Source of the DNA: an uncultured Eubacteriales bacterium
GTDB lineage: Bacteria > Bacillota > Clostridia > Christensenellales > CAG-138
DNA: 60,206 nucleotides
Direction of reading: 5' to 3'
Assembly: GCA_900540495.1 (NCBI GenBank)
Contig: UQGA01000012.1
Location: 1-60,206, forward strand
Shown here: piece by piece, positions 41,869-50,703 of the stretch
Layout: the number at the start of each line of letters is the position of its first letter
How positions within the stretch are numbered: the stretch's first letter is position 1
The notes under the pieces: generated by a model
Database searches by the model: none
Told to the model about the DNA's origin: nothing
The model's input: the letters and a program-made list of their open reading frames with translations, nothing else
Program-made: the position numbers and the translations under genes

Positions 41869-43941
41869 TTGAACAGAAAGAAAATTGCAACGTTGCTCGT
41901 CTGGCTGACCATTGCAGCCGTAGTCGTCTGGATGGCGAGCGGCTTCAACCTTTCCGGGCAGCAGCCGGAAGAACTGGATTATAACACCCAATTCCTCGAT
42001 CTGGTGCGGCGCACCGAAAACGGAGACGCCTCCGGAAGCAGGATCAAGGCGATCCTGATCCAGTACCGGGATGTTTACGGCCTGTATACCGATAGTCTGG
42101 CGGAGGCAAAGGATCTGCCGAACAACGCGGATTTCCATGTCATCATTCCGTCGGAAACGACGTTTCGCGCGGACATGGCGGCCATCGTCTATGCTGCGCG
42201 CAGCGACACGTTTTCGAGCGTGGACGAGGTTTCGAGCCTCGATTATTCCTTTGCCTACGAGTCGCGCCTTGTGGAGGAGTCGATCTGGACGGTCATCCTG
42301 CCCTATCTGTTGATGCTCGTGGGCGTCGGCGTGCTGTACTATTTCATCATACGGCAGCAGGGCGGGGGCAAGCAGATGATGAACTTCGGCCGTTCGCGCG
42401 CGCGCCTGCAGACGAACGATATGAGCAAGACCACCTTTGAGGACGTGGCCGGCGCCGACGAGGAGAAGGAGGAGTTGCGCGAGATCGTGGAATTCCTGCG
42501 CGATCCGGATCGCTTCAGCAGCATCGGCGCGCGCATTCCCAAGGGCGTGCTGCTCATCGGCCCGCCGGGCACGGGCAAGACGCTGCTGGCCAAGGCGGTG
42601 GCGGGGGAGGCCAAGGTGCCGTTCTTCTCCATCTCCGGGTCCGACTTTGTGGAGATGTTCGTGGGCGTCGGTGCGTCGCGCGTGCGCGACCTGTTCCAGA
42701 CGGCCAAGCGCAGCTCGCCCGCCATCGTATTCATCGACGAGATCGACGCGGTGGGCCGCCATCGCGGCGCGGGCATGGGCGGCGGTCACGACGAGCGCGA
42801 ACAGACGCTCAATCAGCTCCTTGTCGAGATGGATGGCTTTGCGCCCAACGAGGGGATTATCGTCATTGCCGCAACCAACCGGCCGGACATCCTCGACCCG
42901 GCGCTGCTCCGCCCCGGCCGGTTTGACCGGCAGGTCACCGTCAACTATCCGGATGTCAAGGGCCGCGAGGACATCCTGCGCGTGCATGCGCGCAACAAGC
43001 CGCTTGCCGAGGGCGTCAAGCTCAGCGTACTGGCGCAGCGTACGCCCGGCTTTACCGGGGCCGATCTTGAGAACGTGCTCAATGAGGCGGCCATTCTGGC
43101 GGCGCGCGCACACCACAAGACCGTCGATATGCCGGAACTGGAGGAGGCGATCACCCGCGTGATCATGGGCCCGGAGAAGCGCAGCCGCGTGATCACCGAG
43201 CTTGATAAACGCCTGACCGCCTATCACGAGGCCGGACACGCCATTGTCGCGCTCAAACTTAAGAATTGCGACCCGGTGCACGAGGTCAGCATTGTGCCGC
43301 GCGGCCTTGCGGGCGGCTATACGATGTATCTGCCCAAGGAGGACAAGACGTATGTGACGCGCAGCAAGCTGGAGGATTCCATCGCGGCGGCCCTCGGCGG
43401 GCGCGTGGCGGAGAAGCTGCGCTTGGGCGATATCAGTACCGGCGCGCACAGCGATCTGCAGCATGCCAGCGAAATCGCGCACCGCATGGTCACCGAATAC
43501 GGCATGAGCGAAGAGATCGGGCCGATCTTCCTCGGCGGCCAGACCGAGGTGTTCGTCGGCCTGGAATGGGGGCACGAGCGCAACTATTCCGAGGCGCTTG
43601 CCGCCCGTGTGGACGATGCGGTGCAGAAGATCCTCGCGGCGCAGTTCGAGCGCGCGGAACAGGCGATTGCCTCCGATTTGGAGGCGCTCGACCGCGTGGC
43701 AGACATGCTCATCCGGTACGAACGCGTGACCGGCGACGAGTTTGCCGCCGTGTACAACGGCGCGGATGCGGAGCAGGTGCTCGGCCGGAGCGATAAAGCG
43801 GCGTCTGCCGACGGCGCGAAGGACGGCGAAGGCGCGTCGGTCGCCGAAGCGGCGGAGCCGGAACGGACACAGCCGGAGCCGTCGGCCGAAGCGGCGGAGC
43901 CGGCACAGACGGAGGAAACGCCTGCGACGCGCGACGAATAA
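41869..43941 (+). CDS. ftsH: ATP-dependent zinc metalloprotease FtsH
   Basis: A 690-residue membrane AAA+ protease for quality control of membrane and regulatory proteins. Two membrane helices (about 7-25 and 143-162) enclose an extracytoplasmic domain; Walker A GPPGTGKT is at 231-238, Walker B is IVFIDEIDAVG, the SRH is TNRPDILDPALLRPGRFDRQ, and the zinc site is HEAGH at 453-457. The last 50 residues are an acidic Ala/Glu/Pro-rich tail. It starts at TTG with a perfect AGGAGG; no nearby ATG fits. Confidence 0.98.
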   Translation: MNRKKIATLLVWLTIAAVVVWMASGFNLSGQQPEELDYNTQFLDLVRRTENGDASGSRIKAILIQYRDVYGLYTDSLAEAKDLPNNADFHVIIPSETTFRADMAAIVYAARSDTFSSVDEVSSLDYSFAYESRLVEESIWTVILPYLLMLVGVGVLYYFIIRQQGGGKQMMNFGRSRARLQTNDMSKTTFEDVAGADEEKEELREIVEFLRDPDRFSSIGARIPKGVLLIGPPGTGKTLLAKAVAGEAKVPFFSISGSDFVEMFVGVGASRVRDLFQTAKRSSPAIVFIDEIDAVGRHRGAGMGGGHDEREQTLNQLLVEMDGFAPNEGIIVIAATNRPDILDPALLRPGRFDRQVTVNYPDVKGREDILRVHARNKPLAEGVKLSVLAQRTPGFTGADLENVLNEAAILAARAHHKTVDMPELEEAITRVIMGPEKRSRVITELDKRLTAYHEAGHAIVALKLKNCDPVHEVSIVPRGLAGGYTMYLPKEDKTYVTRSKLEDSIAAALGGRVAEKLRLGDISTGAHSDLQHASEIAHRMVTEYGMSEEIGPIFLGGQTEVFVGLEWGHERNYSEALAARVDDAVQKILAAQFERAEQAIASDLEALDRVADMLIRYERVTGDEFAAVYNGADAEQVLGRSDKAASADGAKDGEGASVAEAAEPERTQPEPSAEAAEPAQTEETPATRDE

Positions 43942-43958
43942 TCCGGCGTGTTCAGACT

Positions 43959-44011
43959 GCGGGACGGGCGATCCGTCCCGCTTTCGGTTGCCTGCCGGCG
44001 GATTCGGCAGG
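43959..44011 (+). terminator. Tandem hairpins after ftsH
   Basis: A 9-bp stem GCGGGACGG/CCGTCCCGC (43959-43981) followed by TTT, then a 7-bp stem CCTGCCG/CGGCAGG (43991-44011). The short T tract suggests partial termination, allowing some read-through into the PHP gene. Confidence 0.5.
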
Positions 44012-44031
44012 AAAACGGGAGGGGATCAATT

Positions 44032-44886
44032 TTGAAAACAGGGATGGAAGCCAGGGGGATTTTGCCCACCGGATGCATGGACCTGCATACGCACAGCCGC
44101 TGTTCCGACGGCGACCGCACGCCTGCGGCGCTCGTGCGCTGCGCGGCCGAAGCAGGCGTGTCGATGCTCGCGCTGACCGACCACGACTGCGTCCGGGGCG
44201 TGGCGGAAGCCGTTGCCGCGGGACGCGAATATGGCGTCCGGGTTGTGCCGGGCGTGGAGATGGATAACGAGTTCGATCAGGAGCTGCACATCCTTGGCCT
44301 CGGCGTGGACGTGGACGACCCGGCGCTGCAGCGCGAACTGGCGGCCGCGCGGGAGCGCCGCGAGGTGCGCAACGCCCGCATCCTCGAAAAGCTGCTTGAA
44401 ATGGGGGTGGACGTGCGCCCGTTTCTGGCCGCGTCCGCAGGGGTGACGACCCGGATGCACATCGCGCTTGCGCTCGTGGAGGGCGGCTTTGCCACAGGCA
44501 TAGCCGACGCGTTCAACCGCTATATCGGGCAGGGCGCGCCCGCGTTTGCAACGGTTCAGCGCCCCACACCGGAGCGCGTAATCGCGCTGTTGCGCGGCGC
44601 CGGCGGCATCCCGGTGCTGGCGCACCCATGCCATCTCAAGGGCGACGTGCATGCAATCGTCCGGGAGCTTTGCGCGCTCGGCATTGCCGGGATCGAGGCG
44701 TACTATTCGACCTCCACCCCGGGCCAGACGCGGCTGTTTCTGAGCCTTGCGGCGCAGCACGGCCTGCTGGTCACATGCGGCAGCGATTTTCATGGCGACC
44801 GACGCCCGGCTGCGCGCCTCGGCTGCGCCTGGACGGACGATCCGGCGCTGGAGCGCACGCGCGCGGCGCTGCTCGAACGGCTCTGA
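44032..44886 (+). CDS. PHP domain phosphoesterase (YciV/TrpH-like)
   Basis: A 284-residue PHP-domain metal-dependent phosphoesterase. Metal ligands appear in MDLHTHSRCSDGDRTP (His19, His21), LALTDHDCVRG, VVPGVEMDNEFDQELHILGLGVD and CGSDFHGD. Relatives hydrolyse 3',5'-bisphosphonucleosides (pAp) or trim short 5' RNA ends; which applies here is not known. The start is a TTG at 44032, seven bases after GGGAGGGG; the in-frame ATG at 44044 has poor SD spacing. Confidence 0.9.
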   Translation: MKTGMEARGILPTGCMDLHTHSRCSDGDRTPAALVRCAAEAGVSMLALTDHDCVRGVAEAVAAGREYGVRVVPGVEMDNEFDQELHILGLGVDVDDPALQRELAAARERREVRNARILEKLLEMGVDVRPFLAASAGVTTRMHIALALVEGGFATGIADAFNRYIGQGAPAFATVQRPTPERVIALLRGAGGIPVLAHPCHLKGDVHAIVRELCALGIAGIEAYYSTSTPGQTRLFLSLAAQHGLLVTCGSDFHGDRRPAARLGCAWTDDPALERTRAALLERL

Positions 44887-44938
44887 CCCCTGCACCAAAT
44901 CTCCGCCGCGTGCATATATTGCCGATGGAGGGGATCGC

Positions 44939-45595
44939 ATGAAGCGCAGGAGGAAACGGCTCTTCGTTATACTGTCGCTGCTGCTCGTGCTGTCGGCGGG
45001 CGTTCTCGTATTCATCAATATCAATCTGCGCCCCGTACTCGTCGGCCTGTCCGCTTCGCGCGTGCAGGCCGCCGCCGCGCGCGCCATGAACGACGCGATC
45101 CTCGAGGTGCTGCGCGCGGAAGAGGGCGACGGCTACGGGTCGCTCGTCAACGTCTATGAGACCAACGGCAAGGTGTATCTGCTGCAGGCCAACAGCACCA
45201 GGCTGAATACGCTTTCTGCCGACTGCGCCAACGAGGCGCAGAGCCGTATCGCCGCCCTTGGCGAGCAGGGGATCTCCGTGCCGCTCGGCACGCTCTCCGG
45301 CATTCCGCTGCTCTCCGGCATCGGCCCGCGGATTACGCTGTACTTCACGCCTGCCGGCGCGGTAAACGCTTCGTTTGAAAGCGAATTCCGCTCGGCGGGG
45401 ATCAACCAGACGCTGCACCGCGTCATTCTGCGCCTGACGGCCTCGGTGCGCGTGATCCTGCCGGGGGAGTCGCATACGCTGACCGTTGAGGCGGAGGCTC
45501 CCGTGGCGGAGAACATCATCGTGGGCGACGTGCCGGACGCATATACGAATGTCGCCAACGAAGAGGACCTGCTCAACCTGATCCCCAGCGATTGA
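44939..45595 (+). CDS. yunB: Sporulation protein YunB
   Basis: A 218-residue protein matching YunB, a sigmaE-dependent sporulation membrane protein of Bacilli and Clostridia. One N-terminal membrane helix (LFVILSLLLVLSAGVLVFI) is followed by NINLRPVLVGLSASRVQAAAARAMNDAILEVL, then VPLGTLSGIPLLSGIGPRI and the C-terminal AEAPVAENIIVGDVPDAYTNV, all family features. It is the clearest sign in this window that the host forms endospores. SD is GGAGGGGATCGC. The molecular role is unknown. Confidence 0.92.
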   Translation: MKRRRKRLFVILSLLLVLSAGVLVFININLRPVLVGLSASRVQAAAARAMNDAILEVLRAEEGDGYGSLVNVYETNGKVYLLQANSTRLNTLSADCANEAQSRIAALGEQGISVPLGTLSGIPLLSGIGPRITLYFTPAGAVNASFESEFRSAGINQTLHRVILRLTASVRVILPGESHTLTVEAEAPVAENIIVGDVPDAYTNVANEEDLLNLIPSD

Positions 45596-45656
45596 GCGAC
45601 CGCGGCGGACGAACGGCGGACCCGCAGCAAAAATCACATAAAATCGACCGGTACGG

Positions 45657-45685
45657 TTGCCCCGGCTTGCCCCGTCTGCTATAAT
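45657..45685 (+). promoter_or_regulatory. prs promoter
   Basis: TTGCCC and TATAAT are separated by 17 bp, 35 bp before the prs ATG. Confidence 0.7.
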
Positions 45686-45720
45686 AAGCTTAACTCCTAC
45701 CACAGAAGAAAGGACGCTAC

Positions 45721-46734
45721 ATGTATACAGGCGCAGGCATTATCAAGATCTTCGCAGGAAGAACCGGTCAGTCCTTTGCGAGAAAGATGTGCGCGTATCT
45801 GGGCACGCAGCTCGGCGACGCGACGACCATCAAATTCTCCGAAGGCAACATCTTCGTTCGTGTGAACGAGTCCATCCGGGACAAGGACGTTTACATCGTG
45901 CAGCCCATTGGCCACGAGCCCAACGACGAGTTTACCGAGCTGCTGTTTTGGATCGACGCGTTCAAGCGCGCCAGCGCCAATTCCGTGACCGCTATTATCC
46001 CGTACTTTTCCTATGCCAAAGGCGACAAAAAGGATGAGCCCCGTGTGTCCATCCGGGCGCGCGTATGCGCGGACTGCATCGAGGCCGTGGGCGTGGACCG
46101 CGTCGTCACGATGGATCTGCATGCGCCGCAGGTGCAGGGATTCTTCAAAAAGCCGGTTGACCATCTGTATGCAAAACCGCTTCTTTGCGAATATATCCGG
46201 CGGCAGGGCATCGTAGACGACGATCTGGTCGTCGTCTCGCCGGACGCCGGATCTGCCAAACGTGCCCGTGAGTTTGCTACCGAGCTGCGGCGGCCCGTCG
46301 CCATCGGCGACAAGACCCGCTATGGGCATGACGAAAACGCCAAGGTGCTCGAGGTCATCGGCGAGGTCGAAGGGAAGAACTGTCTGGTTGTGGACGATTT
46401 CTCCATTTCCGGCGGCACGCTTGTGGATATCGCCTATTGCCTGAGGGACAAGGGCGCCAAGCGCATCTTTGCGGCGCTTTCCCACAACGTGCTCAGCGCC
46501 TCGGGCCTCGAAAAGATCGAGAAGAGCCCCATCGAGATGCTCGTTGCAACCGATACGCTTGAATGCCACGACGCGCACCTGTCCACCAAACTGCGCACGA
46601 TTTCGGCCGCCCCGATGTTCGCGCAGGCGGTCAAGATCATTCACGACCGCGCGCCCATCAGCAATATGTTTGAACAGCGCGTGAGCAAGCGCCTGCTCGA
46701 CATGAGCTTCATGGAACAGCAGAGCCTGCTGTAA
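45721..46734 (+). CDS. prs: Ribose-phosphate pyrophosphokinase
   Basis: A 337-residue PRPP synthase, transferring pyrophosphate from ATP to ribose 5-phosphate. The N-terminal half has KMCAYLGTQLGDATTIKFSEGNIFVRVNESIRDKDVYIVQP; the ATP-binding flexible loop region is YFSYAKGDKKDEPRVSIRARV; the Mg-binding His is in VTMDLHAPQVQGFF; the PRPP loop is VVDDFSISGGTLVDIAYCL. It belongs to the variant subgroup in which some canonical loops differ (FSISGGT instead of DTGGT). It supplies PRPP for purine, pyrimidine, His, Trp and NAD synthesis. Confidence 0.95.
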   Translation: MYTGAGIIKIFAGRTGQSFARKMCAYLGTQLGDATTIKFSEGNIFVRVNESIRDKDVYIVQPIGHEPNDEFTELLFWIDAFKRASANSVTAIIPYFSYAKGDKKDEPRVSIRARVCADCIEAVGVDRVVTMDLHAPQVQGFFKKPVDHLYAKPLLCEYIRRQGIVDDDLVVVSPDAGSAKRAREFATELRRPVAIGDKTRYGHDENAKVLEVIGEVEGKNCLVVDDFSISGGTLVDIAYCLRDKGAKRIFAALSHNVLSASGLEKIEKSPIEMLVATDTLECHDAHLSTKLRTISAAPMFAQAVKIIHDRAPISNMFEQRVSKRLLDMSFMEQQSLL

Positions 46735-46771
46735 GGCTGCCGGTCGGGCATGCCAATTTCGGGAAACAGGC

Positions 46772-46814
46772 GGAGGACCGCCGGCCGTCACGGCCCGGAC
46801 GGTCCTCCGGTTTT
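46772..46814 (+). terminator. prs terminator
   Basis: A 9-bp stem GGAGGACCG/CGGTCCTCC encloses a further G+C-rich loop that can itself pair, and GGTTTTC follows. It lies about 40 bp after the prs stop and 20 bp before the convergent psuG stop. Confidence 0.75.
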
Positions 46815-46833
46815 CTCTGCCGGCGGGCGCCGT

Positions 46834-47757
<924 letters not shown>

Positions 47758-47801
47758 GATGCGCCTCCTGATCGGATTTCTAAATAATGGTACCTGACAA
47801 A

Positions 47802-47830
47802 ATTATAAACGCCGTTGCAGAGAATTGCAA
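47802..47830 (-). promoter_or_regulatory. psuG promoter
   Basis: On the minus strand TTGCAA (47825-47830) and TATAAT (47802-47807) are exactly 17 bp apart, with a 44-nt gap between the -10 box and the psuG ATG. Confidence 0.75.
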
Positions 47831-47888
47831 GCTGCGCGATTGGTAATGCCAAAATTTGCGCCATGGGGGGCAAAAGCGCGGGAGCGGC

Positions 47889-47917
47889 TTGTCCACGCCG
47901 GGGGTTCATGCTATACT
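47889..47917 (+). promoter_or_regulatory. ROK kinase promoter
   Basis: TTGTCC and TATACT are 17 bp apart, 46 bp before the ATG. The -10 sits in the palindrome GTATAC/ATACTGTAT region, which could be a regulator site. Confidence 0.65.
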
Positions 47918-47963
47918 GTATACGGATAAAAGCGGCGGCGCCGCAGGACGGAGGAGGGATGGT

Positions 47964-48914
47964 ATGGCCTATCGGCTCGGGGTGGATCTGGGCGGTACGA
48001 CGATCAAGGCGGGCGTCGTCGATGAGAAAAAGCGCATGGTCTGCCACGTCAGCCTGCCTACGGGGGCAGATCGGCCGTTCGAGACGGTCGTGGCGGATAT
48101 GGCGGCCGCCGCCAAACAGGCCGCCGCGCAGGCTGGCCTCGATATGGGGGATTTTCCCTGCGTGGGCTTCGGCATGCCGGGGCTGATCGATCTTGCACGC
48201 GGCATTCACGTGTTTGCCGGCAACCTTGGCTGGCACAACGTTCCCATTACCGCGGAGCTGCAACGGCATTTTTCCATCCCCGTTTTTGTCGGCAACGATG
48301 CCAACTGCGCCGTCGTCGGCGAAACGGTGGCGGGCGCGGCAAGCGGGCTTTCCAACGTGCTCATGCTCACGCTTGGCACCGGCGTTGGCGGCGGCATCAT
48401 CGTGAACGGAAAGCTGTTCACCGGCGGCAACGGCATGGGCGCCGAGCTTGGCCATGTGCAACTCTGCTTTGACGGAGCGCCCTGTAGCTGCGGCATCAAC
48501 GGATGCCTGGAGGCGTATGCCTCCGTGACGGCGCTCATCCGGCAGACCGAGGAGGCGATGGCCCGCCATTCCGCATCGGCCATGCACGCCTTCGCTCAGG
48601 AGCAGGGCGGCGTGGACGGCCGGACGGCTTTTGAGTGCGCCAAAGCGGGCGATGAAGCGGCCGCGGCAGTCGTGGATACCTATCTCAATTATCTGGCCGC
48701 CGGGCTTGGAAGCCTCATCAACGTGTTCCGGCCGGAGGTGGTGCTCATCGGCGGGGGGTTATCCAATCAGCGCGAACACCTGCTCGTGCCGCTTGCAGCG
48801 CGCGCCCGACAGTACACGTTCGCGAGCGACCTCCTCGGCATGCCACCCATTCGTCGGGCCGCCCTCGGCAACGATGCGGGCATCTACGGCGCCGCATATC
48901 TGAGCGACATGTAG
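47964..48914 (+). CDS. ROK family sugar kinase (glucokinase-like)
   Basis: A 316-residue ROK-family kinase. The ATP-binding motif is GVDLGGTTIKAGVVD at the N terminus; FVGNDANCAVVGE, LTLGTGVGGGIIVNGKLFTG and GAELGHVQL contain the catalytic Asp and the ExGH motif; the zinc-binding cluster is CSCGINGCLEAYAS. It most resembles glucokinase of Firmicutes, phosphorylating glucose with ATP, but other hexoses are possible. SD is GGAGGAGGGATGG-like and close to the ATG. It is divergent from psuG. Confidence 0.92.
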   Translation: MAYRLGVDLGGTTIKAGVVDEKKRMVCHVSLPTGADRPFETVVADMAAAAKQAAAQAGLDMGDFPCVGFGMPGLIDLARGIHVFAGNLGWHNVPITAELQRHFSIPVFVGNDANCAVVGETVAGAASGLSNVLMLTLGTGVGGGIIVNGKLFTGGNGMGAELGHVQLCFDGAPCSCGINGCLEAYASVTALIRQTEEAMARHSASAMHAFAQEQGGVDGRTAFECAKAGDEAAAAVVDTYLNYLAAGLGSLINVFRPEVVLIGGGLSNQREHLLVPLAARARQYTFASDLLGMPPIRRAALGNDAGIYGAAYLSDM

Positions 48915-48933
48915 CGCGGTTTCCGCGTCAACC

Positions 48934-48966
48934 GGCGGCCTGCCGCAGCGGCGGGCCGCCTTTTTT
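48934..48966 (+). terminator. Terminator of ROK kinase gene
   Basis: A stem GGCGGCC/GGCCGCC with partly paired interior is followed directly by TTTTTT, 20 bp after the stop codon. Confidence 0.85.
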
Positions 48967-49572
48967 GCCCATCGTACCATAAGCGCGGGGCGCGCAGGCC
49001 CCGCGGCACAATTCCGGCCTTCTTCACGGTTCCCCTGCCGGTGGCGTTCCGTCTTTTTATGTTCCATGCGCGGCTGCCCTACGACCATTCGCGCCGCAAC
49101 TCCGTTGCCGGCTCAACCATCCTCCGCGTGCGCCGCAATCCATCGCAGACGTTTTGGACGGCCGGTCGCTTGCGCCGGGGTCCCGTGCGCAGCCCGCTCT
49201 CGCAGCGCCGATCGCCCCGGTTTCCGCCCGCGTGCGCGCCCTGCCTGCGTTGTCATGCGACCGGCCTTACGCCGGATACCGTCGTCCGGCGGTCAACGCC
49301 CTTCGACGGGGGAGCTGCGCGGCGCTGCGACCGGCCTTGCGCCGGATACCGTTGTCCGGCGGTCAACGCCCTTCGATGAGGGGCTGCGCCCTTCGGCGGA
49401 GGACCGCGTGGTACTGCGACCGGCCTTACGGCGGATACCGTCGCCCGGCGGTCAACGCCCTTCGATGAGGGGCTGCGCGGCGCTGCGACCGGCCCTCTTC
49501 GATCTTCCATGCCCATATCCCATTGCTTTCCAGACGCTCCCAAAACAACCGTAAAATTTATTACAAACCGTC
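48967..49572. other. Gene-free region with tandem repeat
   Basis: About 600 bp with no supportable gene. Open frames exist on both strands only because stop codons are rare in this G+C-rich, repetitive DNA; they lack ribosome sites and recognisable domains. The right half holds a tandem repeat (49256-49505), and composition turns sharply A+T-rich after about 49540 ahead of the PadR promoter. Confidence 0.6.
49256..49505. repeat. Tandem repeat, three copies plus a partial fourth
   Basis: Copies begin with TGCGACCGGCC at 49256, 49326, 49415 and 49484, so the periods are 70, 89 and 69 bp. Each full copy shares about 58 bp, including GCCGGATACCG and CCGGCGGTCAACGCCCTTCGA, with one- or two-base differences. 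Copy 2 carries an extra 20 or so bases before copy 3. Within a copy CCGGC-N5-GCCGG and GCCGGA-N8-TCCGGC can form two mutually exclusive hairpins. The fourth copy breaks off after TGCGACCGGCCCTCTTCGAT. Confidence 0.8.
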
Positions 49573-49610
49573 TTGACAAAACCATCACTACTGAATATAA
49601 TTCAATAGTG
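49573..49610 (+). promoter_or_regulatory. Consensus promoter with overlapping palindromic operator
   Basis: TTGACA (49573-49578) and TATAAT (49596-49601) are separated by 17 bp, a full consensus. A 10-bp inverted repeat CACTACTGAA/TTCAATAGTG with one mismatch and a 5-bp centre (49586-49610) straddles the -10. This is the expected position for autorepression by the PadR protein encoded next. Confidence 0.8.
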
Positions 49611-49664
49611 AACAGAAAACGAGCGCGTGGGGCGCTCGCCGTGCGGGAAGGAGGGCCGCTGCTT

Positions 49665-49991
49665 ATGAATTCGCAATACAAAAAGGGCGTGCTGGAGCTT
49701 TGCGTACTGTCGCTGCTGCGGGAGAAGGACCGCTACGGTTATGAGATATCGGACTGCCTGTCCCGGCGGATCGACATTGCGGACGGCACGGTTTATCCCA
49801 TTTTACGCAAGCTCAAGAGCGACGGCCTGCTGACGACCTATCTGCAGGAGGAGAGCGGGGGGCCGCCGCGCAAATATTATTCCCTGACGCGGCTCGGCCG
49901 CGAAACCTTTGAGCGGGATCGGGCGGAATATCTGCGGTTTGCGCATGCAATCAGAACGTTGCTGGAGGAGAAGAACGATGACGAAGCATGA
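49665..49991 (+). CDS. PadR family transcriptional regulator
   Basis: A 108-residue winged-helix repressor of the PadR family. The pattern is KKGVLELCVLSLLREKDRYGYEISDCLSRRIDIADGTVYPILRKLKSDGLLTTYLQEESGGPPRKYYSLTRLG, i.e. helix-turn-helix, recognition helix (ADGTVYPILRKL) and beta-wing, followed by a short dimerisation helix. SD GGAAGGAGG is strong. It overlaps the next gene by 14 nt. PadR genes of this short type are typically paired with HAAS/DUF1700 genes, as here, and usually regulate their own operon. Confidence 0.95.
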   Translation: MNSQYKKGVLELCVLSLLREKDRYGYEISDCLSRRIDIADGTVYPILRKLKSDGLLTTYLQEESGGPPRKYYSLTRLGRETFERDRAEYLRFAHAIRTLLEEKNDDEA

Positions 49992-50205
49992 ATTTCTGGA
50001 ACGGTTTTCCCGTGAGCTGACGCATAACGGCGTTGCCGACGTAGCGGACATCGTCGAGGAGTACGAACAACACTTTGCTTTCCGGCTGGCCGATGGCTTT
50101 GCCGAGGAGGAAATTGCCGCAAAGCTTGGCGACCCGGCGGCGCTTGCCGCGCAATTTTGCGGCGCCGCGGCGACTGCAAAGCGCCGCGGCGGGCGGCAGC
50201 CATAG
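49978..50205 (+). CDS. HAAS domain (DUF1700-like) protein, short form
   Basis: A 75-residue protein consisting of the HAAS signalling domain alone: KHEFLERFSRELTHNGVADVADIVEEYEQHFAFRLADGFAEEEIAAKLGDPAALAAQF. In the usual DUF1700 proteins this domain continues into membrane helices; here a TAG stop intervenes and the helices are encoded in a different frame by the next gene, which begins with GTG overlapping that stop (TAGTG). Either two coupled proteins are made or the gene has been split by a frameshift. Confidence 0.8.
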   Translation: MTKHEFLERFSRELTHNGVADVADIVEEYEQHFAFRLADGFAEEEIAAKLGDPAALAAQFCGAAATAKRRGGRQP

Positions 50206-50690
50206 TGGAACTGATCGCAACGGGTTTTGCGGCCGGCGTGTTTTTCCTGCTGCTGGCGGCCTGGGGCGTCGCGCTGGCCTGCCTGTCGCTCGGCGCGCTG
50301 GCGCTTGCCGTCTGTATGATCGGCGGCTTTGGCCCCTGGCAGGCGGTGACGCCCATGCCGGCCGGCTGCGCGGCCGTATTCGGCGCGGCGCTGGCGGCGC
50401 TGGCGGCGGCTGGCTGCGTCTATTTCTTGGCCTTTTTGCGCCAACTGACGCGGGCTTACGGCCGCTTCCACCGCAACACGATGGCCGCCGCTACCGGCCG
50501 GGCGACGTTGCCGCCGCTGGCCTGCCATCCCAACTTTCAACCGCGTGCGAAGCGCCGCCTGCGCTGCGTGACGCTGGTTGCCCTGGCGGCGTTCGCTTCG
50601 CTCTGCATCGCCGCCATGCTCGTTGCGGCGTTCAGCGCCGGCGCTGTGGAATTCTGGCATGCCTGGGGCTGGTTCGGGTATATTGCGTAG
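50205..50690 (+). CDS. Membrane protein, likely second half of a HAAS/DUF1700 protein
   Basis: A 161-residue hydrophobic protein with about four membrane segments: VELIATGFAAGVFFLLLAAWGVALACLSLGALALAVCMIG at the start, AAVFGAALAALAAAGCVYFLAFL, and LVALAAFASLCIAAMLVAAF near the end. A basic cytoplasmic loop (ACHPNFQPRAKRRLRC) separates them. No catalytic motif is seen. The arrangement matches the membrane part of DUF1700 proteins, so it probably acts with the preceding HAAS peptide. Start is taken as GTG 50205; the frame is open back to 50157, which would allow a frameshift fusion. Confidence 0.65.
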   Translation: MELIATGFAAGVFFLLLAAWGVALACLSLGALALAVCMIGGFGPWQAVTPMPAGCAAVFGAALAALAAAGCVYFLAFLRQLTRAYGRFHRNTMAAATGRATLPPLACHPNFQPRAKRRLRCVTLVALAAFASLCIAAMLVAAFSAGAVEFWHAWGWFGYIA

Positions 50691-50703
50691 GGAGGGCGCC
50701 GGC

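Noticed and set aside
49256..49505. CRISPR array
   Set aside because: The spacing is 70-89 bp with spacers that are themselves related, the repeat unit is about 58 bp, and no cas gene is present.
49154..49681. Protein-coding frames in the repeat region
   Set aside because: Frames on both strands simply translate the tandem repeat (Arg/Pro/Gly-rich), lack ribosome sites, and shift frame between copies because the period is not constant.
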